Assembly: GCF_051013375.1 (NCBI RefSeq)
Contig: NZ_CP142125.1
Direction: 5' to 3' (one strand)
Length of the DNA: 64,000 nt
Source: Kordia algicida
Lineage (GTDB): Bacteria > Bacteroidota > Bacteroidia > Flavobacteriales > Flavobacteriaceae
This document shows positions 17,119 to 24,911 of the stretch, one piece after another. The position numbers were made by a program, and so were the translations under genes. Under the pieces are notes generated by a model. That model was not told where the DNA came from. It was given only the letters and a program-made list of their open reading frames with translations, and did not search any database. Every line of letters starts with the position of its first letter. Position 1 is the first letter of the stretch.

Positions 17119-17481
17119 ATGAAAATTCAAAAAATAATATTTTACATTGCTACCGGTTTATTGTCCTTATTAATGTTATTTTCTGCAGGAATGTATATTT
17201 TTAAAAATGCAGATATCACGCAAGCATTCACAAATTTTGGATATCCGACGTATATTATTTATCCGTTGGCAATTGCTAAAATACTCGGAGTCATTGCAAT
17301 ATGGCAAAACAAAAGTCAAGCATTAAAAGAATGGGCATACGCCGGATTTTTCTTTGATTTAATCTTAGCCTTTTTTGCTCATTACATGATTAGCGATGGC
17401 GAACAAGGTGCTTCTGTCGTAGGGATGGTATTTTTATTAATATCTTATTATTTTGGAAAGAAAATTACACACAACTCATAA
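17119..17481 (+). CDS. DoxX-like family membrane protein
   Basis: 120 residues, four membrane helices (about 6-26, 46-64, 72-90 and 97-115) and the DoxX-like pattern (GYPTYIIYPLAIAKILGVIAIW; EWAYAGFFFDLILAFFAHYM). Members sit in the inner membrane and are often linked to redox or sulfur stress; the reaction is unknown. First gene of a run of four (DoxX, FMN reductase, iron-sulfur protein, MarR), with 15 bases before the next gene, under the promoter at 17064. Confidence 0.88.
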   Translation: MKIQKIIFYIATGLLSLLMLFSAGMYIFKNADITQAFTNFGYPTYIIYPLAIAKILGVIAIWQNKSQALKEWAYAGFFFDLILAFFAHYMISDGEQGASVVGMVFLLISYYFGKKITHNS

Positions 17482-17496
17482 AAACAAACAACTCAT

Positions 17497-18033
17497 ATGA
17501 AAACAATTATAGCATTCGCGGGAAGTGACAGTAAAAACTCCATCAACAAACAATTGGCAACTTATGCTGCAAATTTGGTTGAAGATGTACAGGTAAAAGT
17601 TTTAGACTTAAACGATTACGAATTGCCGTTATACGGAATTGACAAAGAACAAGAAATCGGAATTCCACAGAACGCACACAAATTCTTAAAAGAAATTCAG
17701 GATTCAGACGGAATTGTATTATCATTAGCAGAACACAATGGTGCATATGCAACGGTTTTTAAAAATATCTTTGATTGGATGTCACGTATTGACGGAAAAT
17801 TATGGTCAAACAAACCAATGTTGTTAATGGCAACATCGCCAGGAGGTCGCGGTGGACAAACCGTTTTAGATATTGCAAAAGGAAGATTTCCATACATGGG
17901 CGGAAATATTGTGGCTGATTTTTCATTGCCATCATTTGGAGATAATTTTTCTGAAAACGGAATTAAAGACGCCGAATTAGCACAAAAATTACAAGAAGCA
18001 ACATTTGTATTAGCCAAAGCAATTTTTGAATAA
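17497..18033 (+). CDS. NADPH-dependent FMN reductase family oxidoreductase
   Basis: 178 residues. Flavodoxin-like fold with the N-terminal phosphate-binding stretch (AFAGSDSKNSINKQLA), a conserved LAEHNGAY near residue 75 and the MATSPGGRGG loop near 110. Such enzymes reduce quinones, azo or chromate compounds with FMN and NAD(P)H. Cytoplasmic. In the same operon as DoxX and MarR, which fits a role in dealing with quinones or electrophiles. Confidence 0.9.
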   Translation: MKTIIAFAGSDSKNSINKQLATYAANLVEDVQVKVLDLNDYELPLYGIDKEQEIGIPQNAHKFLKEIQDSDGIVLSLAEHNGAYATVFKNIFDWMSRIDGKLWSNKPMLLMATSPGGRGGQTVLDIAKGRFPYMGGNIVADFSLPSFGDNFSENGIKDAELAQKLQEATFVLAKAIFE

Positions 18034-18090
18034 CAAAGACAACTTTTGTACCTTTAAAAACATTAAACAAACACTGTAAAATCAAACATC

Positions 18091-18519
18091 ATGAAAAAAC
18101 AAGAAATCATCAAAGAATACAGTAATAAAGATATTACAGTAGTTTGGAAACCAAGAACATGCACGCATTCTAAAAACTGTTGGAAAGGATTATTACAAGT
18201 ATTCAATCCGCAAAATAGACCTTGGGTTGATATGGATGGCGCAAGTACGGAACGTATCAAAAAGCAAGTTGACGCCTGTCCTTCTGGAGCATTATCATAC
18301 AAAAGCAAAAAAACAGGAACGGAAGAAAAAGTACACGTAGAAACAAAAGTAGAAGCCTTAGAAAATGGTCCGTTATTAGTATACGGAACGTTGCACATTA
18401 CCAATTCTGATGGTACTAAAGAAAAGCGAAACAAAACAACAGCATTTTGCAGATGTGGCGCTTCGCAAAATAAACCGTATTGTGATGGTGCGCACGTAGC
18501 AGCAGATTTTAAAGGATAA
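18091..18519 (+). CDS. Iron-sulfur protein: YjdI-type Fer4_19 domain fused to CDGSH domain
   Basis: 142 residues in two parts. Residues about 1-75 are a divergent mono-cluster 4Fe-4S domain of the YjdI type (CTHSKNCWKG ... VDACPSGALSY). Residues about 95-140 are a CDGSH 2Fe-2S domain with the exact motif CRCGASQNKPYCDGAH (three Cys and one His). No signal peptide. CDGSH proteins handle electrons or redox sensing; the exact role is not known. Sits between the FMN reductase and the MarR regulator, spaced about 57 and 24 bases. Confidence 0.9.
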   Translation: MKKQEIIKEYSNKDITVVWKPRTCTHSKNCWKGLLQVFNPQNRPWVDMDGASTERIKKQVDACPSGALSYKSKKTGTEEKVHVETKVEALENGPLLVYGTLHITNSDGTKEKRNKTTAFCRCGASQNKPYCDGAHVAADFKG

Positions 18520-18543
18520 ACACAAAAAAATAGTGTAGCACAT

Positions 18544-18984
18544 ATGGGAGACATTTCTAAAGACATACAATCAAAATTTACGTCAGAAAAAGTGAAGGCT
18601 TTTATCAACATTAAATATACTGCCAATTGGATAAGTAGTAAAGAGAACGAATTTTTCAAACCATTCGGAATCTCGCCACAACAATTCAATATTCTCAGAA
18701 TATTGCGTGGTGCAGGAAAAGCCATCAAAGTGCAACAAATAAAAGATCGTATGATTGAAAGAGCGCCCAATGCAACACGATTAATGGACAAACTTTGTGC
18801 TAAAGACTTAATAGAACGCATTCCATGTCCAGAAGATCGGCGAGTAGTGCACATTGCCATCACGGATCATGGATTAAAATTACTCAAAGAAATATCGGCA
18901 AACATGCCAAAAAATGGTTGGTTAAGCAACCTTACGGAAGCAGAAGCTACACAACTTAGTGAATTATTGGATAAAGTCCGATAA
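18544..18984 (+). CDS. MarR family transcriptional regulator
   Basis: 146 residues. Central winged helix-turn-helix (QQFNILRILRGAGKAIKVQQIKDRM then APNATRLMDKL) followed by the beta-wing DRRVVHIAITDHG. Such proteins are usually dimeric repressors that let go of DNA when a phenolic or oxidant ligand binds. The gene closes the DoxX operon and is followed by a palindrome (18995-19018) and a pirin gene. Two copies of a TTCC-N2-GGAA operator flank this operon, supporting self-regulation. Confidence 0.9.
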   Translation: MGDISKDIQSKFTSEKVKAFINIKYTANWISSKENEFFKPFGISPQQFNILRILRGAGKAIKVQQIKDRMIERAPNATRLMDKLCAKDLIERIPCPEDRRVVHIAITDHGLKLLKEISANMPKNGWLSNLTEAEATQLSELLDKVR

Positions 18985-18994
18985 AAATTTATCT

Positions 18995-19018
18995 AAATAT
19001 ATTCCATGGAAAATATTT
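18995..19018. promoter_or_regulatory. Second operator-like palindrome, upstream of the first pirin gene
   Basis: AAATAT-A-TTCCATGGAA-A-ATATTT: the inner TTCCATGGAA is a perfect 10-bp palindrome and the outer six-base arms pair, with one A-A mismatch between. It shares TTCC-N2-GGAA with 17060-17069. AATATTTG (19012-19019), one mismatch from a -7 element, overlaps its right end, again as expected for a repressor site. Confidence 0.55.
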
Positions 19019-19049
19019 GAAACACAATTAAAAAGAAGAAAGGAAAAAA

Positions 19050-19907
19050 ATGAAAGCACTCAGAAGCATAGCATACAAAGGAACAAGTGACTATGTAAAT
19101 ATGGGCGGAAATCTCATTCGTCAACCATTACCAACACAAGAACTCGATCAAGTAGATCCATTCTTATTGTTACATCATTACAAATACGATGTTGGTCCGT
19201 ACAGTCCAGGATTATCACTCGCTCCACATCCTCATCGCGGATTTGAACCTGTAACATTTCTCTTTAAAGGAGAACAATTACACAGAGATTCTCTCGGAAA
19301 TGAAGGAGTTTTAAAGGCTGGCGATGTACAATGGATGACTGCAGGAAGTGGCGTTATTCACGATGAAGGTCCAAGCAAAGAATTTGTCGGAACTATGGAA
19401 GGAATTCAACTTTGGGTAAATCTTCCAAAAAAGTTCAAAATGACAACACCAAAATACCAAGATGTCAAAGCAGCAAACATGCCGATCATTCCTGTAGAAA
19501 ACGGAAAAGGACACATCAAATTAGTTGCTGGCGAACTCAACGGACAAAAAGGAGCTGCGAGTACATTTACGGAAATCAATGCGTTTATTGCAAACTTGGA
19601 AACGGATGATAACATCACCATTCCAATTCCGTCAAATCACGAACTATTAGTGTATTTACTAGAAGGCGAAACCAGAATTAACGACGAGCACACGCTAAAA
19701 CTAGGGAAATTGCAAATGCTCACGTTCCAAAAAGATGGAGAAGCCATTTCGCTAGAAGCTAACAAAAACAGTACGTTGCTCATACTTTCTGGCGAACCAA
19801 TACAAGAAAAAGTTTCGTCTTGGGGACCGTATGTAATGAACACACAAACGGAAATCATGGAAGCTTTGCGCGACTATCAACAAGGAAAAATGGGACATCT
19901 CTATTAA
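19050..19907 (+). CDS. Pirin family protein (first)
   Basis: 285 residues, standard bicupin pirin. The N-terminal cupin has the metal-binding motif PHPHRGFEPVTFLFKGEQ with a later H(R)DS (LHRDSLGNEG), and the MTAGSGVIHDE segment; the C-terminal pirin domain ends GKMGHLY. Bacterial pirins bind Fe or Ni and some have quercetin dioxygenase activity. Cytoplasmic. It starts 65 bases after the MarR gene, behind the palindrome at 18995, and probably belongs to the same regulon. A second pirin of different length follows at 20285. Confidence 0.92.
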   Translation: MKALRSIAYKGTSDYVNMGGNLIRQPLPTQELDQVDPFLLLHHYKYDVGPYSPGLSLAPHPHRGFEPVTFLFKGEQLHRDSLGNEGVLKAGDVQWMTAGSGVIHDEGPSKEFVGTMEGIQLWVNLPKKFKMTTPKYQDVKAANMPIIPVENGKGHIKLVAGELNGQKGAASTFTEINAFIANLETDDNITIPIPSNHELLVYLLEGETRINDEHTLKLGKLQMLTFQKDGEAISLEANKNSTLLILSGEPIQEKVSSWGPYVMNTQTEIMEALRDYQQGKMGHLY

Positions 19908-20284
19908 AGGCTTTAGATTTTAGTATTGATTATTGAGAAGTTTCAAAGCACTAAAAAAAATAATAATTTGGGCGTAACTCCCGAAAAAAAATCGGGAGTC
20001 GCGCTTTCGAGAGTCGCTCTCACTACTTTGAAAATAACAAGTTCACTCAGTGAAGTCGAAGTGAGGAGCTTCAACAAATCTCTCAATCGCTTACGCAATT
20101 CAAACAATATTGAGAGTTTAGTATTGAGTATTGAGAAGTTTCAAAGTACAAATCCACGAAAAACGAAAGGCGACAGTGAAGTTTATAAGTTTTACAGTTT
20201 ACATGTTGAATCAAAAAGTATCGTAAACAACTTAACACAACACACAACACACAACACACAACACACAAACAAACAAACAAAAAA
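19908..20284. repeat. Intergenic 377 bp with dispersed words and a simple repeat before the second pirin
   Basis: TAGTATTGATTATTGAGAAG (19920) and TAGTATTGAGTATTGAGAAG (20120) are two copies of a dispersed word family. At 20241-20268 there are four copies of the 7-mer CACACAA, then three AAAC words up to the ATG at 20285. An open frame across it (19926-20342) reads low-complexity and is not a gene. No terminator is obvious after the first pirin. Confidence 0.75.
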
Positions 20285-21001
20285 ATGCAAACAACATATC
20301 ACAAAGCAAACACAAGAGGAAAAGCAGATCACGGATGGTTAAAAAGTCATCACAGTTTCAGTTTCGCAAGCTATCACAATCCTGAGCGAATGGGCTTCGG
20401 ACAATTACGCGTATTAAACGACGACATCGTAAAGCCAAAAATGGGTTTTGGGACACATCCGCATCAAAATATGGAAATCATTTCCATTCCATTAAGTGGT
20501 GCATTATCGCACAAAGATAGTATGGACAACAAACGCGCTATCACCGTTGGAGAAGTGCAAGTTATGTCGGCAGGAACCGGATTACAACATTCAGAATTCA
20601 ATGACAGTAAAACTGATGAAGTCAACTTTTTACAACTATGGATTCAACCAGAAGAATTAGGCGTTGCACCACGTTACGAACAAAAACATTTTGATCTTAG
20701 CAAACGTGAAAATCAATTTCAAACCGTTGTAGCTCCAAAAGACAATACTATTGATGATGCACTTTGGATTCATCAACAAGCTTACATTTCTTTAGGAAAC
20801 TTTGACGCATCGCAAACTATCAATTTCAAACTTAATAATGCTTCACACGGAATCTATGTTTTTGTATTAGAAGGTAAAATCGAAATAGACGATCAAACAT
20901 TAGAAACAAAAGATGCTTTAGGTATTTGGGACACAAAAAATGTAGCAATGAACATTCAGAAGAATTCAAAAATTTTGGTTGTAGAAGTTCCGATGAACTA
21001 A
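20285..21001 (+). CDS. Pirin family protein (second)
   Basis: 238 residues, the shorter YhhW-like pirin type. Cupin metal motif THPHQNMEIISIPLSGALSHKDS, then SAGTGLQHSEFN; C-terminal WIHQQAYISLGNFD and GKIEIDDQTLETKDALGIWD. Likely a metal-dependent cytosolic enzyme or regulator like its neighbour at 19050, from which it differs enough to be a different subfamily rather than a fresh duplicate. The start codon is directly preceded by a CACACAA/AAAC simple repeat. Strong terminator at 21021. Confidence 0.9.
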   Translation: MQTTYHKANTRGKADHGWLKSHHSFSFASYHNPERMGFGQLRVLNDDIVKPKMGFGTHPHQNMEIISIPLSGALSHKDSMDNKRAITVGEVQVMSAGTGLQHSEFNDSKTDEVNFLQLWIQPEELGVAPRYEQKHFDLSKRENQFQTVVAPKDNTIDDALWIHQQAYISLGNFDASQTINFKLNNASHGIYVFVLEGKIEIDDQTLETKDALGIWDTKNVAMNIQKNSKILVVEVPMN

Positions 21002-21020
21002 ACATCTAAAATACATACAC

Positions 21021-21059
21021 AAAATGCTGTTTGAAGCGAAATGTTTCAAACAGCATTTT
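21021..21059 (+). terminator. Terminator after the second pirin
   Basis: Perfect 15-bp stem AAAATGCTGTTTGAA (21021-21035) with TTCAAACAGCATTTT (21045-21059). Confidence 0.9.
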
Positions 21060-21125
21060 CAATTCATAAAACTGCAATTACAGCGCAAAAAACAAAATAT
21101 CTGAAACACTTCTTAAAAAAATAAC

Positions 21126-21155
21126 TATATTGCAATATATTATGCATGCATAATA
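21126..21155. promoter_or_regulatory. Two overlapping perfect palindromes upstream of the enoate reductase gene
   Basis: TATATTGCAATATA (21126-21139) and TATTATGCATGCATAATA (21138-21155) are both perfect inverted repeats, 14 and 18 bases. They lie 70-100 bases before the ATG at 21223, a normal place for an operator. They do not match the TTCC-N2-GGAA sites. Regulator unknown. Confidence 0.5.
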
Positions 21156-21222
21156 AAAATAAACTATTCTTTTTGATAGAATTGTACTATATTTAATACA
21201 ATCAGAAAAACCATCGCAATAC

Positions 21223-23247
21223 ATGAAGTACAAGCATATTTTTGAACCTTTAGATTTAGGATTTACCACGCTCAAAAACCGAGTGCTAATGGGATCAATG
21301 CACACAGGTTTAGAAGAAGAAAAAAATGGATTTGAACGCATGGCTGCCTTTTATGCAGAACGCGCCAAAGGTGGCGTTGGATTGATCGTAACCGGAGGAA
21401 TGGCACCGAGTGTACGTGGATGGCTATCGCCTTTTGGAGCTCGAATGAGTACTAAAAAACATGCTAAGAAACATAAAGTTATCACAGAAGCAGTACACAA
21501 AAACGGCGGAAAAATATGTATGCAAATATTACATGCAGGTCGTTACGGATATCATCCGTTAAATGTAGCGCCTTCTGCCATAAAATCACCAATTACACCT
21601 TTTAAGCCAAGAAAACTTAGTGGAAATGGTGTGAAAAGAACCATAAAAAACTTTGCTAAATCAGCTTCATTGGCAAAACTTGCAGGTTATGATGGAGTAG
21701 AAATTATGGGTTCTGAAGGATATTTAGTCAATCAATTTATCGTAGAACGTACTAATCAACGTACAGACGAATGGGGCGGAAATTACGCAAATCGTATGAA
21801 ATTTGCTGTAGAAACCGTGAAAGCAGTGCGAGCAGCAGTTGGCGCTGAATTCATTATTATTTATCGTTTATCAATGCTCGATTTGGTAGAAAAAGGAAGC
21901 AGTTGGGAAGAAGTAGTACAACTTGGAAAAGCTATTGAAAAAGCTGGTGCAACCATCATTAATACAGGAATTGGTTGGCATGAGTCTCGAATTCCTACGA
22001 TTGCAACTTCTGTTCCGAGAGCCGCTTTTACTTGGATTACTGAACGTATGAAAAAAGAAGTGAGTTTGCCGCTTATAACTTCCAACAGAATTAACATGCC
22101 AAGTGTGGCTGAAAAAATTCTTGCAGGTGGACAAGCAGACATGATTTCTATGGCGCGTCCATTTCTAGCAGATGCCGATTGGGTAAACAAAGCCGCAGCA
22201 GAAAAAGCAGATGAAATAAATACCTGTATTGCTTGTAATCAAGCGTGTTTAGATCATATATTCAAGCAAAAGGTAGCAAGTTGTTTGGTAAATCCGAGAG
22301 CTTGTCACGAAACAGAATTTGATTACAAACCCGCAGAAACCAAAAAGAAAATTGCCGTTATTGGCGCCGGACCTGCAGGATTGGCAGCAGCTACCATTGC
22401 AGCACAACGCGGACACGAAGTTACATTATTTGACGATCATGAAGAAGTTGGCGGACAGTTTAATATTGCAAAACAAATTCCAGGAAAAGAAGAATTTTAC
22501 GAAACTATTCGTTATTTCAACAAGCAAATTGAATTACACCATGTTACGTTAAAACTTGGCAAACGTGTAAATGCAGACGAATTATTGCAAGAAGAATTTG
22601 AAGAAATCATTTTGGCAACAGGAATAAAACCAAGGACGCCGAGAATTGATGGAATTGAACACGAAAAAGTATTAAGTTACATTGATGTTTTAAAACATAA
22701 AAAACCTGTTGGGAAGCGTGTAGCCGTTATTGGCGCAGGAGGAATTGGTTTTGACGTTTCTGAATATTTATCGCATGAAGGAGAAGCCACTTCGCAAAAT
22801 ATTGATGCTTGGTTGACAGAATGGGGAATTGATAAAACGTTGGAAGCTCGCGGTGGAATTGAAAATATAAAACCTAGTTTTCACGATTCGCCAAGAGAAA
22901 TTTACATGTTGAAACGTAGCAAAGGTAAATTTGGCGGAAACTTAGGGAAAACTACAGGTTGGATTCACAGAACAAATTTAAAAAAGAAGAAAGTAAACTT
23001 CATTGGAGAAGTTCAGTATACAAAAATCAATGATGAAGGATTGCACTACATACAAGACAACGAAACCAAAGTATTGGAAGTCGATAATATTGTCATCTGT
23101 GCAGGACAAACACCTTTAAAAGATTTATTAGATCCGTTACAAGCCAAAGGAATGACGGTTCATGTGATTGGTGGTGCAGACATTGCCGCAGAATTAGATG
23201 CCAAACGTGCGATAGACCAAGGAAGTCGATTGGCAGCAAAGTTGTAA
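21223..23247 (+). CDS. FAD/FMN NADH:flavin oxidoreductase, 2,4-dienoyl-CoA reductase (FadH)-like
   Basis: 674 residues, the length of E. coli FadH. N-terminal old-yellow-enzyme TIM barrel (about 1-330; ILHAGRYGYHP, GYDGVEIMGSEGYLVNQF), a 4Fe-4S cluster with C335, C338, C342 and C354 (CIACNQAC ... C), then an FAD/NAD(P)-binding part with GAGPAGLAAA near 385 and a second nucleotide motif GAGGIGFDV. It passes electrons from NADPH through FAD and the cluster to FMN to reduce enoyl substrates. True dienoyl-CoA specificity is not proven; the redox-stress neighbours would also fit a general enoate reductase. Preceded by two palindromes. Confidence 0.88.
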   Translation: MKYKHIFEPLDLGFTTLKNRVLMGSMHTGLEEEKNGFERMAAFYAERAKGGVGLIVTGGMAPSVRGWLSPFGARMSTKKHAKKHKVITEAVHKNGGKICMQILHAGRYGYHPLNVAPSAIKSPITPFKPRKLSGNGVKRTIKNFAKSASLAKLAGYDGVEIMGSEGYLVNQFIVERTNQRTDEWGGNYANRMKFAVETVKAVRAAVGAEFIIIYRLSMLDLVEKGSSWEEVVQLGKAIEKAGATIINTGIGWHESRIPTIATSVPRAAFTWITERMKKEVSLPLITSNRINMPSVAEKILAGGQADMISMARPFLADADWVNKAAAEKADEINTCIACNQACLDHIFKQKVASCLVNPRACHETEFDYKPAETKKKIAVIGAGPAGLAAATIAAQRGHEVTLFDDHEEVGGQFNIAKQIPGKEEFYETIRYFNKQIELHHVTLKLGKRVNADELLQEEFEEIILATGIKPRTPRIDGIEHEKVLSYIDVLKHKKPVGKRVAVIGAGGIGFDVSEYLSHEGEATSQNIDAWLTEWGIDKTLEARGGIENIKPSFHDSPREIYMLKRSKGKFGGNLGKTTGWIHRTNLKKKKVNFIGEVQYTKINDEGLHYIQDNETKVLEVDNIVICAGQTPLKDLLDPLQAKGMTVHVIGGADIAAELDAKRAIDQGSRLAAKL

Positions 23248-23356
23248 TCTACAATAGTTAAGAATATTGTTTTTTTTAAGTTTGTGAATAATTGTTAATT
23301 ATCTGAAAACCAGTTAAGTTTCCATAAGAAATTCTTGTAATTAGCTTTCCCTCTAG

Positions 23357-23387
23357 TTGCAGAACTCTTTTTTTATTCGTACATTTG
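23357..23387 (+). promoter_or_regulatory. Promoter of the mini-gene pair
   Basis: TTG (23357-23359), 20-base spacer, TACATTTG (23380-23387): an exact -33/-7 match. The expected transcription start (about 23391) is within a few bases of the ATG at 23393, giving an almost leaderless mRNA. Confidence 0.8.
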
Positions 23388-23392
23388 CACCA

Positions 23393-23494
23393 ATGATACA
23401 AAAATTAAAGAACAAAAAAAATAAACGAATTTTCAGTTTTAAATTTCAAGTTTTCCGTAAACAATCAGATAAATTTATTCCTCCAGCAGTTTAA
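23393..23494 (+). CDS. 33-residue basic mini-protein, near-leaderless
   Basis: ATG 23393 to TAA 23494: 33 residues with about a dozen Lys/Arg and three Phe pairs (start MIQKLKNKKNKRIFSFKFQV, end SDKFIPPAV). Too short for standard gene finders. The support is position: a consensus promoter places the transcript start at or just before this ATG. No family is recognised. Alternatively the transcript start only coincides with an ATG and the real gene is at 23600. Confidence 0.4.
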   Translation: MIQKLKNKKNKRIFSFKFQVFRKQSDKFIPPAV

Positions 23495-23599
23495 TTTCTT
23501 TTTCTCCATTTCAAAATACTATTTACTTATTCTATTGTAATAACATAAAACTCATTTAGACCGTTTTATGCTATTATATCAACATTAATATTACACCTA

Positions 23600-23791
23600 A
23601 TGAAATTATTTTATATTAAAAGAAATACCAAAACAGAAAACAGATATTCTCCAAAGATGGGAAGACTCATCACACGTGTTACCTACATTAAAAAGTATTT
23701 TTTCGGTTTCCCAGTAAAAATTCTTCATAAATATCGTGAGAGTTATTACGGAGAAGTGAAGAACTGTGAAGACTGCAATTTATTTATATAA
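23600..23791 (+). CDS. Small basic hypothetical protein (63 aa)
   Basis: 63 residues, rich in Lys, Arg and Tyr (SPKMGRLITRVTYIKKYFFG), no signal peptide or membrane helix; near the end a CEDC pair could bind metal. Unrecognised family. Support for a real gene: the strong promoter at 23357 upstream and an intrinsic terminator at 23980 downstream, on the same strand. A MITE-like element (23815-23974) sits between its stop codon and the terminator. Confidence 0.55.
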   Translation: MKLFYIKRNTKTENRYSPKMGRLITRVTYIKKYFFGFPVKILHKYRESYYGEVKNCEDCNLFI

Positions 23792-23814
23792 ATAAAAAAC
23801 GATAATTACTATAT

Positions 23815-23974
23815 GAAGTGATTTAAACTTTTTTGATTTGCTAAAAAATTACTGTTTTCAGCCCTGTTTTCGTCTTTTTTTCGTTCCGTAGCGCTGCTAT
23901 GAAACTCAAAAAAGTCTTCAACAATACTTAAAACTTCTAATTTTCGCTTAAACCCGAAAAGTTTAAATCACTTC
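23815..23974. mobile_element. MITE-like element, about 160 bp with 18-bp terminal inverted repeats
   Basis: The left end GAAGTGATTTAAACTTTT (23815-23832) and right end AAAAGTTTAAATCACTTC (23957-23974) are perfect inverted copies. The outer flanks are TATAT on the left and TATATA on the right, which could be a duplicated TA-rich target. There is no open frame inside. This is the form of a non-autonomous miniature transposon. A long fold-back could also act as an RNA hairpin. No transposase gene is in the window. Confidence 0.65.
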
Positions 23975-23979
23975 TATAT

Positions 23980-24017
23980 AAAATCCGCAATGTTTTAAAA
24001 ATGTTGCGGATTTTTTG
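23980..24017 (+). terminator. Terminator of the small-gene unit
   Basis: AAAATCCGCAA (23980-23990) pairs with TTGCGGATTTT (24004-24014), followed by T residues. The MITE-like element separates it from the stop codon at 23791. Confidence 0.85.
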
Positions 24018-24167
24018 TTTTAAGTCGCAATTTTATAGTACTTCTCTATTAATACTGAATAAAGTTCTGCATACTTTAAGTGACATATAAAGTTCTAATC
24101 TTATTAGAAAGTAAAAAATCTTCCAAAATTCCATTTGAAGTGGCGCTCTAATTAGTCAAGGAGCAAT

Positions 24168-24905
24168 GTGTCAATCTGAAAATTTGAAAAATGTATCAAT
24201 TAGTTTCAAGCAATATTCAAATTTGTCTTAGAAACAACCTTGAATCATTGAATTTTTAAACTCTTGAATTAATGAGCGAAGCGAAAAAAATAGGCATTAG
24301 CTCTTGGGTATTAGGTATTAGTCAAGTTCTAAGAGTAATTAGAAATTCAAACAAAAAACGTTATTAATGTGACAATTTGAAAATTTAGAAATGTATCAAT
24401 TAGTTTCAAGTAATATTCAAATTTGTCTTAGAAACAACCTTGAATCATTGAATTTTTAAACTCTTGAATTAATGAGCGAAGCGAAAAAAATAGGCATTAG
24501 CTCTTGGGTATTAGGTATTAGTCAAGTTCTAAGAGTAATTAGAAATTCAAACAAAAAACGTTATTAATGTGACAATTTGAAAATTTAGAAATGTATCAAT
24601 TAGTTTCAAGCAATATTCAAATTTGTCTTAGAAACAACCTTGAATCATTGAATTTTTAAACTCTTGAATTAATGAGCGAAGCGAAAAAAATAGGCATTAG
24701 CTCTTGGGTATTAGGTATTAGTCAAGTTCTAAGAGTAATTAGAAATTCAAACAAAAAACGTTATTAATGTGACAATTTGAAAATTTAGAAATGTATCAAT
24801 TAGTTTCAAGCAATATTCAAATAATGATCTTAGAAACAACCTTGAATCATTGAATTTTTAAATTCTTGAATTGATTCGCGAAGCGAATCCAACAGCGCAG
24901 CGATC
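24168..24905. repeat. Tandem array of a 200-bp repeat, about 3.7 copies
   Basis: The word GAAACAACCT recurs at 24231, 24431, 24631 and 24833. The first three full units are nearly identical and exactly 200 bases long; the last is shorter and diverges at its end (TTCGCGAAGCGAATCC). Each unit contains GAGCGAAGCGAA, TTAGGTATTAGTCAAG and TATCAATTAGTTTCAAG. No open frame is conserved. The block touches the 3' end of the minus-strand TraB gene. Degenerate relatives lie at 14989-15301 and 42290-42600. The stretch 24018-24167 holds nothing recognisable. Confidence 0.95.
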
Positions 24906-24911
24906 TAACAT

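Noticed and set aside
19926..20342. 138-codon frame between the two pirins
   Set aside because: Translates dispersed repeat words and the CACACAA repeat (THNTQHTNKQT) and overlaps the real second pirin.
24168..24905. CRISPR-like regular repeats
   Set aside because: The period is 200 bases with no unique spacers and no cas genes; it is a plain tandem repeat.
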